Shown here piece by piece: positions 34,771 through 45,360 of a stretch of 64,000 nucleotides of DNA (the stretch's first letter is position 1; the number at the start of each line of letters is the position of its first letter). The notes below the pieces were generated by a model. The model was not told the DNA's origin and ran no database searches. It saw only the letters and a list, made by a program, of their open reading frames with translations. A program made the translations under genes and the position numbers. The DNA is from Sisyra terminalis (taxonomy: Eukaryota > Arthropoda > Insecta > Neuroptera > Sisyridae): assembly GCA_958496175.1 (NCBI GenBank), contig OY292280.1, forward strand, positions 8,370,001 through 8,434,000, written 5' to 3'.

Positions 34771-35101
34771 TTCCTTAATACATTTTTGATTGTTTTTTTT
34801 CTATTTTTTGTGAATCATTACAAAGCAGTTACGGAGTGATTCAAACTACTTGATGACCACGGAGGAAGATTGCTTGGCAATCGAAATACGTATCTGGGCA
34901 ATACGTCACGAATATTTTTGTTTGAACTTCTGTTCAAATTTATGTTGGGGGTATGATTTTTATATATTATTATATTAAATTATACTACATAAATTGGACC
35001 CCAATATATCCATTGTATACACAGTATTTTTACACAGTATTCCATATTTATTGTATACACAGTATAACTGTTCAAAGTCAGCGGAAAAAATCTTATTTTG
35101 A
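34771..35101. mobile_element. Family A, single arm with tail (left-truncated)
   Basis: Starts in central sequence (CCTTAATACATTTTTGATTG, also found in the middle of the 36426-36849 copy), includes one complete arm and ends with the tail (CAAAGTCAGCGGAAAAAATC, TTATTTTGA). Near 35020-35060 the arm end is partly duplicated (TATACACAGTATT appears twice). The core is mutated to CGGAGGA. Confidence 0.75.
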
Positions 35102-35221
35102 TTCTTAAAATTTATGTTTAATATACGAAAAGGAAATGAATGAATTTAAAGGTTTAACACTAAAATTATAAAAAAATGAGTAATAGTTTTCGTTCGTTTA
35201 TAATAATATAAAAATTAAAGT

Positions 35222-36375
35222 GAATCAGGGGTGAAGATTTTTGTATGTAATTACTTCTGAAAAGTCAGATATTATGCAAAGCATTACTAAATATAGAAAC
35301 TTTCCTAGAATTTTCCCGTAAAATTGTATCTCCATGGATCAGGCACGTTAGCGTGGATCAGAATCATAATAGCCCAATTTATTCGTGAATTAATGAAAAA
35401 AATCAAAAAGAAAATGCAACGTTCCAAATATTTATGCCCCCAATAGGGATATGAGCCGATTTTATTGAATTTTCTGTGGATTTTGATTGATCCACGCTTA
35501 TGTGCCTGATCCATGGAAAAACCATTGGAATCTGGTATGACTATTTGAATATAAAGCATGGAAATCTGGAGAAATTAAAGAAAATTTTTGACATTATGGA
35601 GTTTAAACTAGAAAAATGAATAATAATCAATATTAAAAATCAAGCGCCACTTAAAATTCGTACCGTTTCATGCATTTGTTTTATTTGTTTTTCGATTGTT
35701 TCTTTGGCGACTTGGTTAAAAAATTTAATCATGTCGACCGGTTTAGAAAATTAATAGGTCGCTTTAATTGTATTTTCATTAGTTTCTTACACCGTTTGGT
35801 ATATAAAAGTGTAGTATATGAATCGGGGATGAAGATTTTTGTATGTAATAACTTAATTATTATGCAAAGCATTACTAAATAGAGACATTTTTCTACAATT
35901 TTTCCGTAAAATTGTATATTTATGGATCAGGTACGTTGGCGTAGATCAGGACCATTATGGCCCAATTTATTCGTGTATTAATGAAAAAAAACTTAATAGA
36001 AAATGCAATGTTTCCAAATATTTACGCCCGTAATAGGGATATGAGCCGATTTTATTGAATTTTCTGTGGGTTTTGATTAATGTGCCTGATCCATGGAAAA
36101 ACCATTGGAATCTGATTATTTGAATTTAAAGTATTAAAATCTGGGGAGATTAAAGAAAATTTTTGACTTTATAGAGTTTAAACTAGAAAAAATAATAATA
36201 ATCAAAAGTTTAAAATCAAGCGCCACTTAAAATTCATGCAATTTTTTGATTGCATTGTTTATTTAGCAACTAGTTTAAAAAATTTAATCATGTCGACCGG
36301 CTTGGAAAATTTATCGGTCGCTTTAATTGTATTTTTATTAGTTTCTTACACCATTTGGTATATAAAAGTGTTATA
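35222..36375. repeat. Tandem duplication of a 0.6-kb segment
   Basis: Two direct copies (about 35222-35820 and 35820-36375) start at GAAGATTTTTGTATGTAAT, offset by 598 bp, and end at TACACCRTTTGGTATATAAAA. The second copy has lost an internal ATTGATCCACGCTTATG segment. The first copy contains a small inverted pair (CATGGATCAGGCAC and GTGCCTGATCCATG). Function is unknown; there is no conserved frame. Confidence 0.8.
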
Positions 36376-36425
36376 ACTTAATAAAATATGCTTATTTGAA
36401 ATATATTTATGATATATAATACACT

Positions 36426-36849
36426 AATCAAAATAAGATTTTTTCGCTGACTTTGAACAGTTATACTGTGTATACAATATATAAGATATATTGCAGTCCA
36501 ATTTATGTAGTATAATTTAATATAATAATATATAAAAATCATACCACAAACATAAATTTGAACAGAAGTTCGAACAAAAATAATTCCGCCTCCCTTAATA
36601 CATTTTTGATTATTTTTTTTCTATTTTTTGTGAATCATCACAAAGCAGTTACGGAGTGATTCAAACTACTTGATGACCACTGAAGAAGATTGCTTGGCAA
36701 TCGAAATACGTATCTGGGCAATACGTCACGAATATTTTTGTTTGAACTGCTGTTCAAATTTATGTTTATGATATGATTTTTAAATATTATTATATTAAAT
36801 TATACTACATAAATTGGACCGCAATATATCCTATATATTGTATACATAG
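36426..36849. mobile_element. Family A foldback with 11-bp target duplication
   Basis: Flanked by TATAATACACT at 36415-36425 and 36850-36860. The left arm has the tail (TCAAAATAAGATTTTTTCGC) but is cut short at about 36583. The right arm is complete and ends TATACATAG. Core CTGAAGA at 36680-36686. Confidence 0.88.
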
Positions 36850-36860
36850 TATAATACACT

Positions 36861-38737
36861 TATTATGCATAAAATGTACTTCATATAAACTTTTTTTAAA
36901 GCTGCCCCATTGTTCCGAACTGTCCGGAATTCTTCGCTTAAAATTCAAATATTCACGCCAGATTCCAATTGTGTGGAATTATATGAAAAATGAGAGCATT
37001 TCTTGGTGATATTTATGGTATTTGTTGTCGAATTAGTCATTTAGTTTGTTTTTTTATTGGATCTGTGTTTTTATGTTCGAATCCATAAAATGTCAATCGA
37101 TTTTAACGATCTTGTTATTTGGTTTATGAGTCGTTGGGTCGTTTACATTTTACGCCAAATTAAAATTGGGAAAAGTTAATTACAATATGGAAAATCCGAT
37201 GTATGACGATTCGATTTTCCTTGGCAACAATACGATTGTGAAAAATATGCAAAAGTTTTCTTGTACTTGGCCCTTTGGAATTGGGTCAAGAATTTTGCTG
37301 ACATTTTTCTCAGGATTTGATTCATACATATTTTGTTTTGCTTATTTTTGCCATCTCTAGTGATGACGAATTATTTTATCAAAAATATTTTCTTTTCTTT
37401 TTCCTTTAGAGCAAATTTTATTGACAATGATTTGGTGTAATTTGGTCGATTGCACGATTATTATTGTATGATTTATTACAACAATGATCCGAGTATGTTT
37501 GAGTACCAACTTTGACAATAAGTCAGTGTCATAGTTTTATCAAAATATAATAAAAAATATATTTTTTTTCGAAAACAGACCTTCAAATTTTTGAGCTCAG
37601 CTTCTATAAAAACATTTATAATAAACATAAAGAAGATAACGCAGATTCATCTCATATAAGTAACTGAGTGATGAAAAAAATCAATCTACATAATTGTGTG
37701 GGGTATCGTTCGGTAAATCTCTAAAAAAAAAGAAAAAAAAGGTTCTTATATTTATATTTTAATCAATAAGATATATGCTTTTAACCATTCCCTTACGGTG
37801 TTAACAATTGAACGGATGATCCAATGATATGTACTTACTAAAACATTTGAAAATAAAATTCTGAAATCTTTAAATATTTATAAATATTGCTTACACTGAT
37901 TATAGTTTAAATTAAAATGCAGCTATTAATAACTTATATATTCAAATTGCTGATTGGTAAGACGTTTTCATTGGTGCGGAGAAATAGTCTCTCTTACTCC
38001 ATCCGCATTCATTCCATGTATATAACAACTAACGTTTTTATATTAATTTTTATTATTTTATATAACAACTTAATTTGAACAATTAAGCTCAGCACTCATT
38101 CTTCTCCGCCAAAATTGCATTTCTTTGAAGTTAAAGCAGCTGATCTCTATCCGTAATACTTTCCGTTAGAACGGAACCTTGGAACCGTACGGATCTACAC
38201 TAGACGGTATTATAAAGATAACTAACCTTTCGTATTAGTTATTTCTTTGGTTTTAATGACAATGACCAAATTTCAATTCTGTGAATTTTTTTTTGGACAG
38301 CAATTTTAGCTACTTATTACTGATCTAAGCAAATGAGAGGGAAAGTGCATTAAACGTTGACTTCACTCACTTTGTCTTTGTCACATTTTTGCAAATGAGT
38401 TGCTCATTATAAGTAAATAGGTAATTATCCAATATAAATATTTTGCTTTTATATTGAAACGATTTTAAAGAGATTTCTGGTAAACTTTAATTCAAAAAAT
38501 TAATGTATTTTAACCGAAATAAAAATATTATGCATTGGAAAAATTAAACGGTATAGTTTATTAAAACTATTCATTAAAATTTTTTTTCCTGAAAATTATA
38601 TGGATATATTTTTTTTTTCATTAAGGAGAAAATATTTCTCGAATTATTGATTTAAATCAAAATAAAAACTGTACAAAAATTCCTTTATGCTTTTCAAGAC
38701 AAATCTAATGATACTTCATACGATTATACAAACCAAA
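36861..38737. other. AT-rich non-coding DNA
   Basis: No gene recognised. There is a short local duplication near 38015-38080 (TATATAACAACT). Confidence 0.45.
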
Positions 38738-39281
38738 CTGATTCAAAAAAAATGATGATTTTTTTTTCTTAATTGCTGGGAATGACAAAAAAATCTGGGA
38801 AAGTTTAAGCTCTTAATATTTATATTAAGAGGTGCCGCATCGCAAATTTCAATTTTCCATTTAAATAACATGGGAAAAATATTCTCTTGCACTTTGGAAT
38901 TTTATAGCTCACGTTGGTGACAATATTGCGGAATGACTAAGGTATATTTTTGTAGGAAATTAAACGATCTACAAAAAAGGTGCCGGACAAGTTTTTGCTA
39001 TATTTATTCCTTCAAAAGTTATTTGAGATCAAAGTTGAACTAAAGAGAAATTTTAATATTTTTTCAATTTTTTGCCGCAACCATCAATTTTATGAGAAAA
39101 TTGTATAGGACATTTTTTGTAGAGCACTTTTTTTTCTGTAACTTATCTTTATAAAAGTTTTTGATATTTTTCACATGTCCTAAGTTATTTAATTAAAATA
39201 AAAAAAAAAATTTTTTTTGTCATTCCCAACAATATTTTCGATATAATTAAGAAAAAAAAATCATATTTTTTTTTGAATCAG
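38738..39281. mobile_element. Third foldback type, CTGATTC termini
   Basis: Inverted termini read CTGATTCAAAAAAAA, then GATTTTTTTTTCTTAAT and GGGAATGACAAAAAAA on both strands. The inside carries ACGATCTACAAAAAAGGTG, a box shared with 16.5 kb, 17.2 kb and the Helitron. TCTAATGATAC lies 23 bp outside the left end and TCTAATGTATAC directly after the right end. If these are the target duplication, this family also has a one-sided extension. Confidence 0.6.
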
Positions 39282-40429
39282 TCTAATGTATACCATATTT
39301 TTTATCATTGGTCATTTTACTTCCAAATTTCATCTTTACAGCAGCTAGATACCATATTTGCATTAAGATTAAACCACGCCTTCGGCGCATGCGTATTTTC
39401 ATATACCTGAATAATTTTGCTTGTACTAAAATTAATTTAGTCTTTTTGTTTTGTTTGAAAATTTATCCAATTTCATTTGATTCGCAAAGATTTATATTTA
39501 AATTTCATTTTTTCCAGAAATTATAGTTTTATTGAAAAGCAAAATGAATGTAAAAGTAATTCGTGAACGTTGTGTAAAGAATTTTTTTTTTTTTTGTTAT
39601 TTTATATGGACGTGCAAATATGTGAAGGCTCGCAAAAAATATTTAGGGGATGAATGGGGATGAAAGTGGAGAGTGGGATTATAATTGAGGTAAATATAGA
39701 TGTAAAATAGCCTTAGCAAATGGCAAAAAATCTTGTTTCTATAACGATTGAAAATCCATTGTGCTGCTATATCTCTCACTCACCCCACACCCCCTCACGT
39801 GCATCCCCACATTTCACAATGGCAAAATAAAATAAAGAGAACATTTTATGAAGTAGAAACGGCTTTAATAGAGTGATATACACTATCTATTTCACCCGCT
39901 ATCTAATCCATAATTCCGTAATTATATGCAAGGTGGCGATTCATTCGCCTTCCTCCTACCCGTAATTTAGCTCTCATCTTTTAGCCACCTTTGCCACCTT
40001 TCCACCCTAATACATCATCGGGTATTCATTATATTCATTTGCTGGCCATTTTTGTTTGATATATTTGAAAAAAAAAATCTTTTATACGAACGGTTTTATT
40101 TAAAATCTTTCTTGTTTACCCTCATCCCCTTTGAAACAATAAAACCTCTCATTCAAATCCCTTAAAAATATAATCTTGAAATTAAAACTCTACACTTCTT
40201 CAATTATACTGGCTTACAGGTGAAAACTGCAACCACGCGCATTCATACTGCGCAGATTGATAAAACAATTGATACAATAACAGTTCTAAGAATTATCAAC
40301 AGTTTTAAAAGTCTGATCAAACATTAAATAAATAGTTGTATGATGTATTTTGATTTTATATTATATCGTTGATTGATTTTTTTTTTGAAAGAAAATTAAA
40401 CCATTGAAAATGATATCACAAAATAAGAA
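39282..40429. other. AT-rich and unique non-coding DNA
   Basis: 39650-40050 is a less AT-rich island without a gene signature. Confidence 0.4.
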
Positions 40430-40560
40430 AAGCTAGTCGATACTGGAGACTGACTAAATCATCTCATAGTAGTTACAAAAAGATTCAAAACTACCTCATG
40501 AATACAAAAGAGGATTGTTAGGTAATCGAAATACGTATATTTGGCCAATTTCATCTATGC
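40430..40560 (+). mobile_element. Decayed family A arm fragment
   Basis: A weak but ordered match to the right arm: ATCTCATAGTAGTTACAAAA, AAACTACCTCATGAATACAA, GAGGATTGTTAGGTAATCGA and AATACGTAT. No ends are preserved. Confidence 0.45.
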
Positions 40561-40840
40561 TTATTATTTATAGTGAATTAAATTCATTAATTTTGTATGA
40601 ATACTTTTCAGTCAAAAACTTATGCTATTGATTTCCTTTTAATCCTATCATTCACCTAGTAAATTTTTTCGGATAGGTTATCCTTGTTTGGCCACCATTT
40701 GGCCAATTTACCTGGTCTCAACCATTGATATTTTCGGTTGATTGAAAATGTTTTTAGTAACAACTTTGCGTTGCTATTCTGTGAAACTCGATGAGCATAC
40801 AATAACGAATTTATATTATTTCGGGTTTTTAGACCTACCA
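40561..40840. other. AT-rich spacer before the Helitron
   Basis: No gene or repeat recognised. The last base (A at 40840) is the expected host base of a Helitron insertion. Confidence 0.4.
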
Positions 40841-41290
40841 TCTATACTAATATATAAAATTCTTACGTCTGTCTGTACATTTCGATTTTGAACCCAATTT
40901 TAGGGTAAATATTTGTTTCAAGAGGCCATTATTTCAAATTTAACATTTTTAAAATTTTTGTCCGTCTGTCTGTCTGTGTGTCCCGATTTAACTAAAGAAC
41001 GAAACAATTGAAATTAATGAAATTTGGTATTTAGATACAACACAATTTCCCACACATGTAAGGCTACTTCTTATCCCTTAAAAATGATAACGAAAGGTAT
41101 TCCCTAGGGATGAAACAAAAAAAATTACTTTAGATAGGCGAGTTATATATCATTGGAAAGGTAATTAAAAATTAGAAAATAATCCGTAAAAATATTTTTA
41201 GTTGAACTGATAAAAAGCACAGTAAATTTAATTTAAATTCTAAAAAATTGCCTCTTTGAAATATAAACGTTTATTTATATAATATTCATA

Positions 41291-41369
41291 GTTGATGGTA
41301 ATAGCGTAATGGCCTACGTATCTGACATTCTGATGATCTCAATTAAAAAGACGTGGGTTCGAATCTTAG
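41291..41369 (+). pseudogene. tRNA-like sequence inside the Helitron
   Basis: TAGCGTAATGGCCTAC resembles an A box and GTGGGTTCGAATCTTA a B box, at tRNA spacing, followed by a run of about 10 T (a possible polymerase III stop). The pattern is closest, from memory, to an arginine tRNA. The acceptor and T stems do not pair properly and the anticodon arm is disrupted, so it is a tRNA pseudogene or SINE head captured by the Helitron. Confidence 0.5.
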
Positions 41370-41491
41370 AATATTTTTTTTTTAACAAATTGTTGTAAAT
41401 AGATCCTTAGAGTGGCTCAATAAGGAAATATTACCGAAAAAAAGTAACTGTAGCAGTAATAATAATAATAATAGTAAAAAAACTTAAAGTT

Positions 41492-42066
41492 ACCAAGACG
41501 TGTAAAGATTTCCTATTGAAAATACACGGAAACTCTGATTTTTTATTTTTAAATTTCTATATCTCAGCGGAATTTCATGGGATCGCTTTTACCGAAGATG
41601 GTTTTTTCTCAGAATTAAACGCTCTACAAAAGTGCTCATTGCGACAAAGTCGTAACTCACACCGGTGAGGTAGTACGGGCCACTGAACCTGATTTTTCCA
41701 TAAAATTCGCGTTTTTTTGCATTTATCTCGTAAATAACAAGAGATACGGAAAAACTATAAATGAAAAACTTGTAGAGAATTTGATTTCCTACAAAAAAGT
41801 TCCAGTAGACCAAATCGCGAAGATCAATATTAAACGAGATAATAAGCCTTAAATTTTATGGAAAAATCAGGTTCAGTGGCCCGTACTACCTCACCGGTGT
41901 GAGTTACGACTTTGTCGCAATGGGCACTTTAGTAGAGCGTTTAATTCTGAGAAAAAACCATCTTCGGTAAAAGCGATCCCATGAAATGCCGCTGAGATAT
42001 AGAAATTTAAAAAATAAAAAATCAGAGTTTCCGTGTATTTTCAATGGGAAATCTTTACACGTCTTG
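41492..42066. repeat. Palindrome within the Helitron
   Basis: The left arm (about 41492-41706) and right arm (about 41850-42066) are nearly identical inverted copies, for example CACACCGGTGAGGTAGTACG against its complement. The loop is about 140 bp. Both arms contain the box TTAAACGCTCTAC. Confidence 0.85.
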
Positions 42067-42587
42067 GTCGAGGACTTAAAATTAATATCAAGGGCTCAAA
42101 CTTTCAGGGAATTTTTGTTTTTGGTATTTCCAACAAAATTTCACGATGGGAACAAAAAAAAAAAAGTAAAAAAAAAAAAATCACCCTAATGGGTACCTTT
42201 AGTGACTAAACACAGATATTATTTAATTTTAAATTGAAATTGTAATAATTTATTCTATTGGTAATTCTGTTTTAACTTTGTATCTTTTAACTTGGTAACT
42301 TTTGACTTTGTTACTTTCAATTTTGTTAAACTGATTTAAATACATGCAATTTAAGTACATTGCACTACATTACAATTGTAATATTCCAGTTCTATGTACA
42401 GATGCTTTGCATCTCTTTAGAATGCCTATTGGAAGTAAAATAGTTTTAAAAAAAAATAAATGATTATGTTTTTCGTAAAATAAATAAGAAAAATGAAAAT
42501 TTTTATATACCACTACAAAAAGCGAATCTAAAAAGAAAATATAATCTACACATATGTTACGCAGACGAAGTTGCGGGGATCAGCTAG

Positions 42588-44335
42588 TTTTAATATAGAT
42601 TTCGGAACAACAAAAAATATTTTGTAATTTTGTACTAAGTTGATAAATTACTCTAATTTAAATGTTTTTGAACCACTTTGAAATAACTTATAAGCAGATA
42701 AATGGCAATTGAATGACTATTAGTTTAAAAAACGACATTTTTTCCGGTACACCAAATTTTCAATTTGATCAAATAGCCGGTTTACATATCCACGATACAT
42801 TAACGGCGCTGCTTTGTGTTGGGGAAACAAAGAAGTTTCACTTCCATCGGATAAAGTGTGTGAACTATCTAAGAAATCCACAAGGAAAAATGAATAGAGC
42901 AATCGTCTCGTTTTTAAAACCGAACCGTACGGAACTTTTTATTTTATTTATTTAGGTCACAATTTTTCTATTTATTTTAAATGTTTATTTGTTTATTTTC
43001 GTTTCTCTTCGTTTCGTTCCATCTGTTTGGGACCTGAAAGTATTTAGATTAGGGGTGCGTCCCATGTAAACACACCACACAACCGAACACATTTAAATCG
43101 AGTTAAAAAAAGAAATACAAAGCCTATAACAAGATTTTTGAAATGTCTAAAACCGTTGATAATGAGTGGGGTTGTTGGCATGTGAGCAACAGGGTGGGAC
43201 CAACCCTCCACCCTCTACAACACTATCACTTAAAGACTATTTGTTCTTTGTTTGAATTTGTATCAAATGCAAATGATCAGGATCGTTTTATGCTAATTTT
43301 GCGTTTGTTAAGTAATTATTGGGAAATTTTCCAGGGGATGATTTCGAGAATGGGCCAGCGCCAGGGATTAGGGGGTAGCTTTCGAAGACACAATAGCAAC
43401 CATTGATTTCGCGTGTAGATTTGATAGTTTTGCTGAAAACAAAGAATAAGTAAACAAAATTTGTATCATTGCAATCCGGATTTTCATATAATGAAATTAT
43501 CCCCTCGGTGAAGGGGATGAGGGTTGACTAGTGTTCAGGTTGCATTGTTGTTGTTGTTGTTGCACATGTTCATATTGACGGCGACCAACAGGGTTGGGTG
43601 GACGTCGGAAAAATAGCGATGAGTCGAACGGGTGCAACAGAGATGCAGGGGGTGGGGGTGGGGGTGGGGTGGTTTTAGGGGGTAGCTGACTAGAGAATAT
43701 ACAAGGGAAAATAAAACGGACGTTTTACGCTAGTTTTGTTTGCCTGGGATATTGATTTGTACTGAGCATGTGATGCACATAAGCTATTAATAAATATATG
43801 GAATAAGAAGTGATACATTGATGGAAATCGGTAAACAAATTTTCCGTCCCCCAGCCGCCCCTATTCCATCGCATCAACCTCCTAACAACTACAAACACAC
43901 ATTCCGCAATCCATCCATTTCATTAGTAAATTTCTCGAGCTATTTGCATTAAGTGCTTTGGATATAATGAAATTTAGTTTCATTGTTGCCAACTTAATAC
44001 GATAGAAGGGGGTGATACTTTTTTCTACTTCTTTTCTAACTAAAAATAATTCAAATACCCATATTTTTTTCTTGAATAACTTCAAAGCATTTTAGCATCC
44101 TAGATACTCATTACTTCCTAATCTCTTACACCCCAAGTATCTCCCCCATGTTCCAGAAATCGACCAATTTCTACTGATATACATTTTTTTAAGAGTAAAT
44201 ATCATCATTTAATGTTTTACCTAGCTTTAAGTATTATTTTTCATTAAAATACGAACGTTTAAGTATCGAAACTATAAAACTAAATACCCCCCCCTCTCCC
44301 TTCCTTTAATTTTACAGTTGAGTTCACCAATATTT
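42588..44335. other. Unique non-coding island
   Basis: Frames of 67-87 codons on both strands show no domain. It contains a (GTT)n run near 43545-43561 and a G-run block at 43648-43682. It is less AT-rich than the surrounding repeats. Nothing is assignable. Confidence 0.4.
43648..43682 (+). other. Potential G-quadruplex
   Basis: Five or more runs of at least four G separated by single T or short spacers (GGGGGTGGGGGTGGGGGTGG). This fits the G4 pattern; folding is not demonstrated. Confidence 0.55.
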
Positions 44336-44399
44336 GCAACCAAGGTTGGAAATGGATGCAGAAGCCGGAAGTTATAGAATGAAATTTTTTTGGTAGAGT

Positions 44400-45360
44400 T
44401 GGAGTTAAGATTTGGTAAAGCCGAAGTTGGAGGTTTCAAACTTCATATTGGCTCCTGCTCCTACTCATTTAATACAATTTTTAATATAATAATTACAATA
44501 GAGTGAATATTTAATTAGTGAATTTCATACATTTAGCATGTCTTTATTGTAGTTACTTATGATCGAAAAATTAAACTCATAAGTTACAACAATTTAGACC
44601 GGAGCTGGAGCCGGAGTCTATACGAATTCAATTTCCCAAAACTGGTGGCAGCTTCAGTAATGAGGGTGACAAAATATCAATTCAAAAAAGGAATGAATGA
44701 AAATCTTTTATTGGTCAATTTAATTTTTCTCAAAAACTTGATATCAAATTTTCCCTTATTTATAAAATTGTCTGTTTCCCAGGCTTTTTCATGAAAATAA
44801 ACTTTGAAATTCTTATGAAATTAAAGTTTTTTGAAGGCGCTGGAGCGTTGATTTGGTAAAGCCGAAGTGGAACGTTTCAAATATAATATTGGCTCCAGCT
44901 CTTAGCCATTTAATCTTTGTTACAAAATGGTGAATATTAAAAAAATATTGTTTTGGAATTTTAGACATTAAGCCAAGTCTCTATACCATAAGATTGGCGT
45001 TTAATTGAAGGGGTAACTTAAAGTCGAAAAACTATACTCAAATGTTACAACAGTTTAAATTGAAGCTGAAGTTGGAGCCGGAGTCAAATTTAGTTCAACT
45101 CCTCTGACTTTGTTGCAACCTAAGTAATGAGGGCGACAAACCATCATTAAAAATAAAAAACGTTTTTGGCTATTTCATTTTTTCGCAAAAATTTATTATC
45201 GAATTTTCCATTTTCTCGAATTTTCTCATGATAATAACCCTTAAGTCTCTTATAGAACTAATTTTTTTTAAAAGAGCTGGAGCTTAGATTTAATAACGCC
45301 GAAATTTGGAGGTCTCAAACTTAAAGTTGGCTCCAGCTCTTAGCCATTTATGGTTTGATA
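44400..45360. repeat. Tandem repeat, 440-bp unit, GGAGCTGGAG words
   Basis: Unit marker GATTTGGTAAAGCCGAAG at 44409 and 44850, and as GATTTAATAACGCCGAA at 45287 (periods 441 and 437). Units include TTGGCTCCAGCTCTTAGCCA and GCTGGAGCCGGAGTC. The third unit runs into the left arm of the palindrome. A further diverged copy lies inverted at about 48420-48610. Confidence 0.8.

Larger units (their letters stand above)
40841..42587 (+). mobile_element. Non-autonomous Helitron
   Basis: Starts with TCTATACTAATATATAAAAT directly after A and ends with GCGGGGATCAGCTAG directly before T. These are the A/T insertion context, 5' TC and 3' CTAG expected for a Helitron. Just inside the 3' end a short hairpin is possible (ACGCA...TGCG). 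At 1747 bp it has no Rep or helicase frame, so it would depend on an autonomous relative. It carries an internal 0.57-kb palindrome (41492-42066), a tRNA-like stretch (41291-41369) and the stem-loop module (42386-42432). The family attribution from termini is from general knowledge of insect Helitrons. Confidence 0.85.

Noticed and set aside
41291..41369. Functional tRNA-Arg gene
   Set aside because: Acceptor and T stems do not pair and the anticodon arm is disrupted; kept only as a tRNA-like pseudogene in the Helitron.
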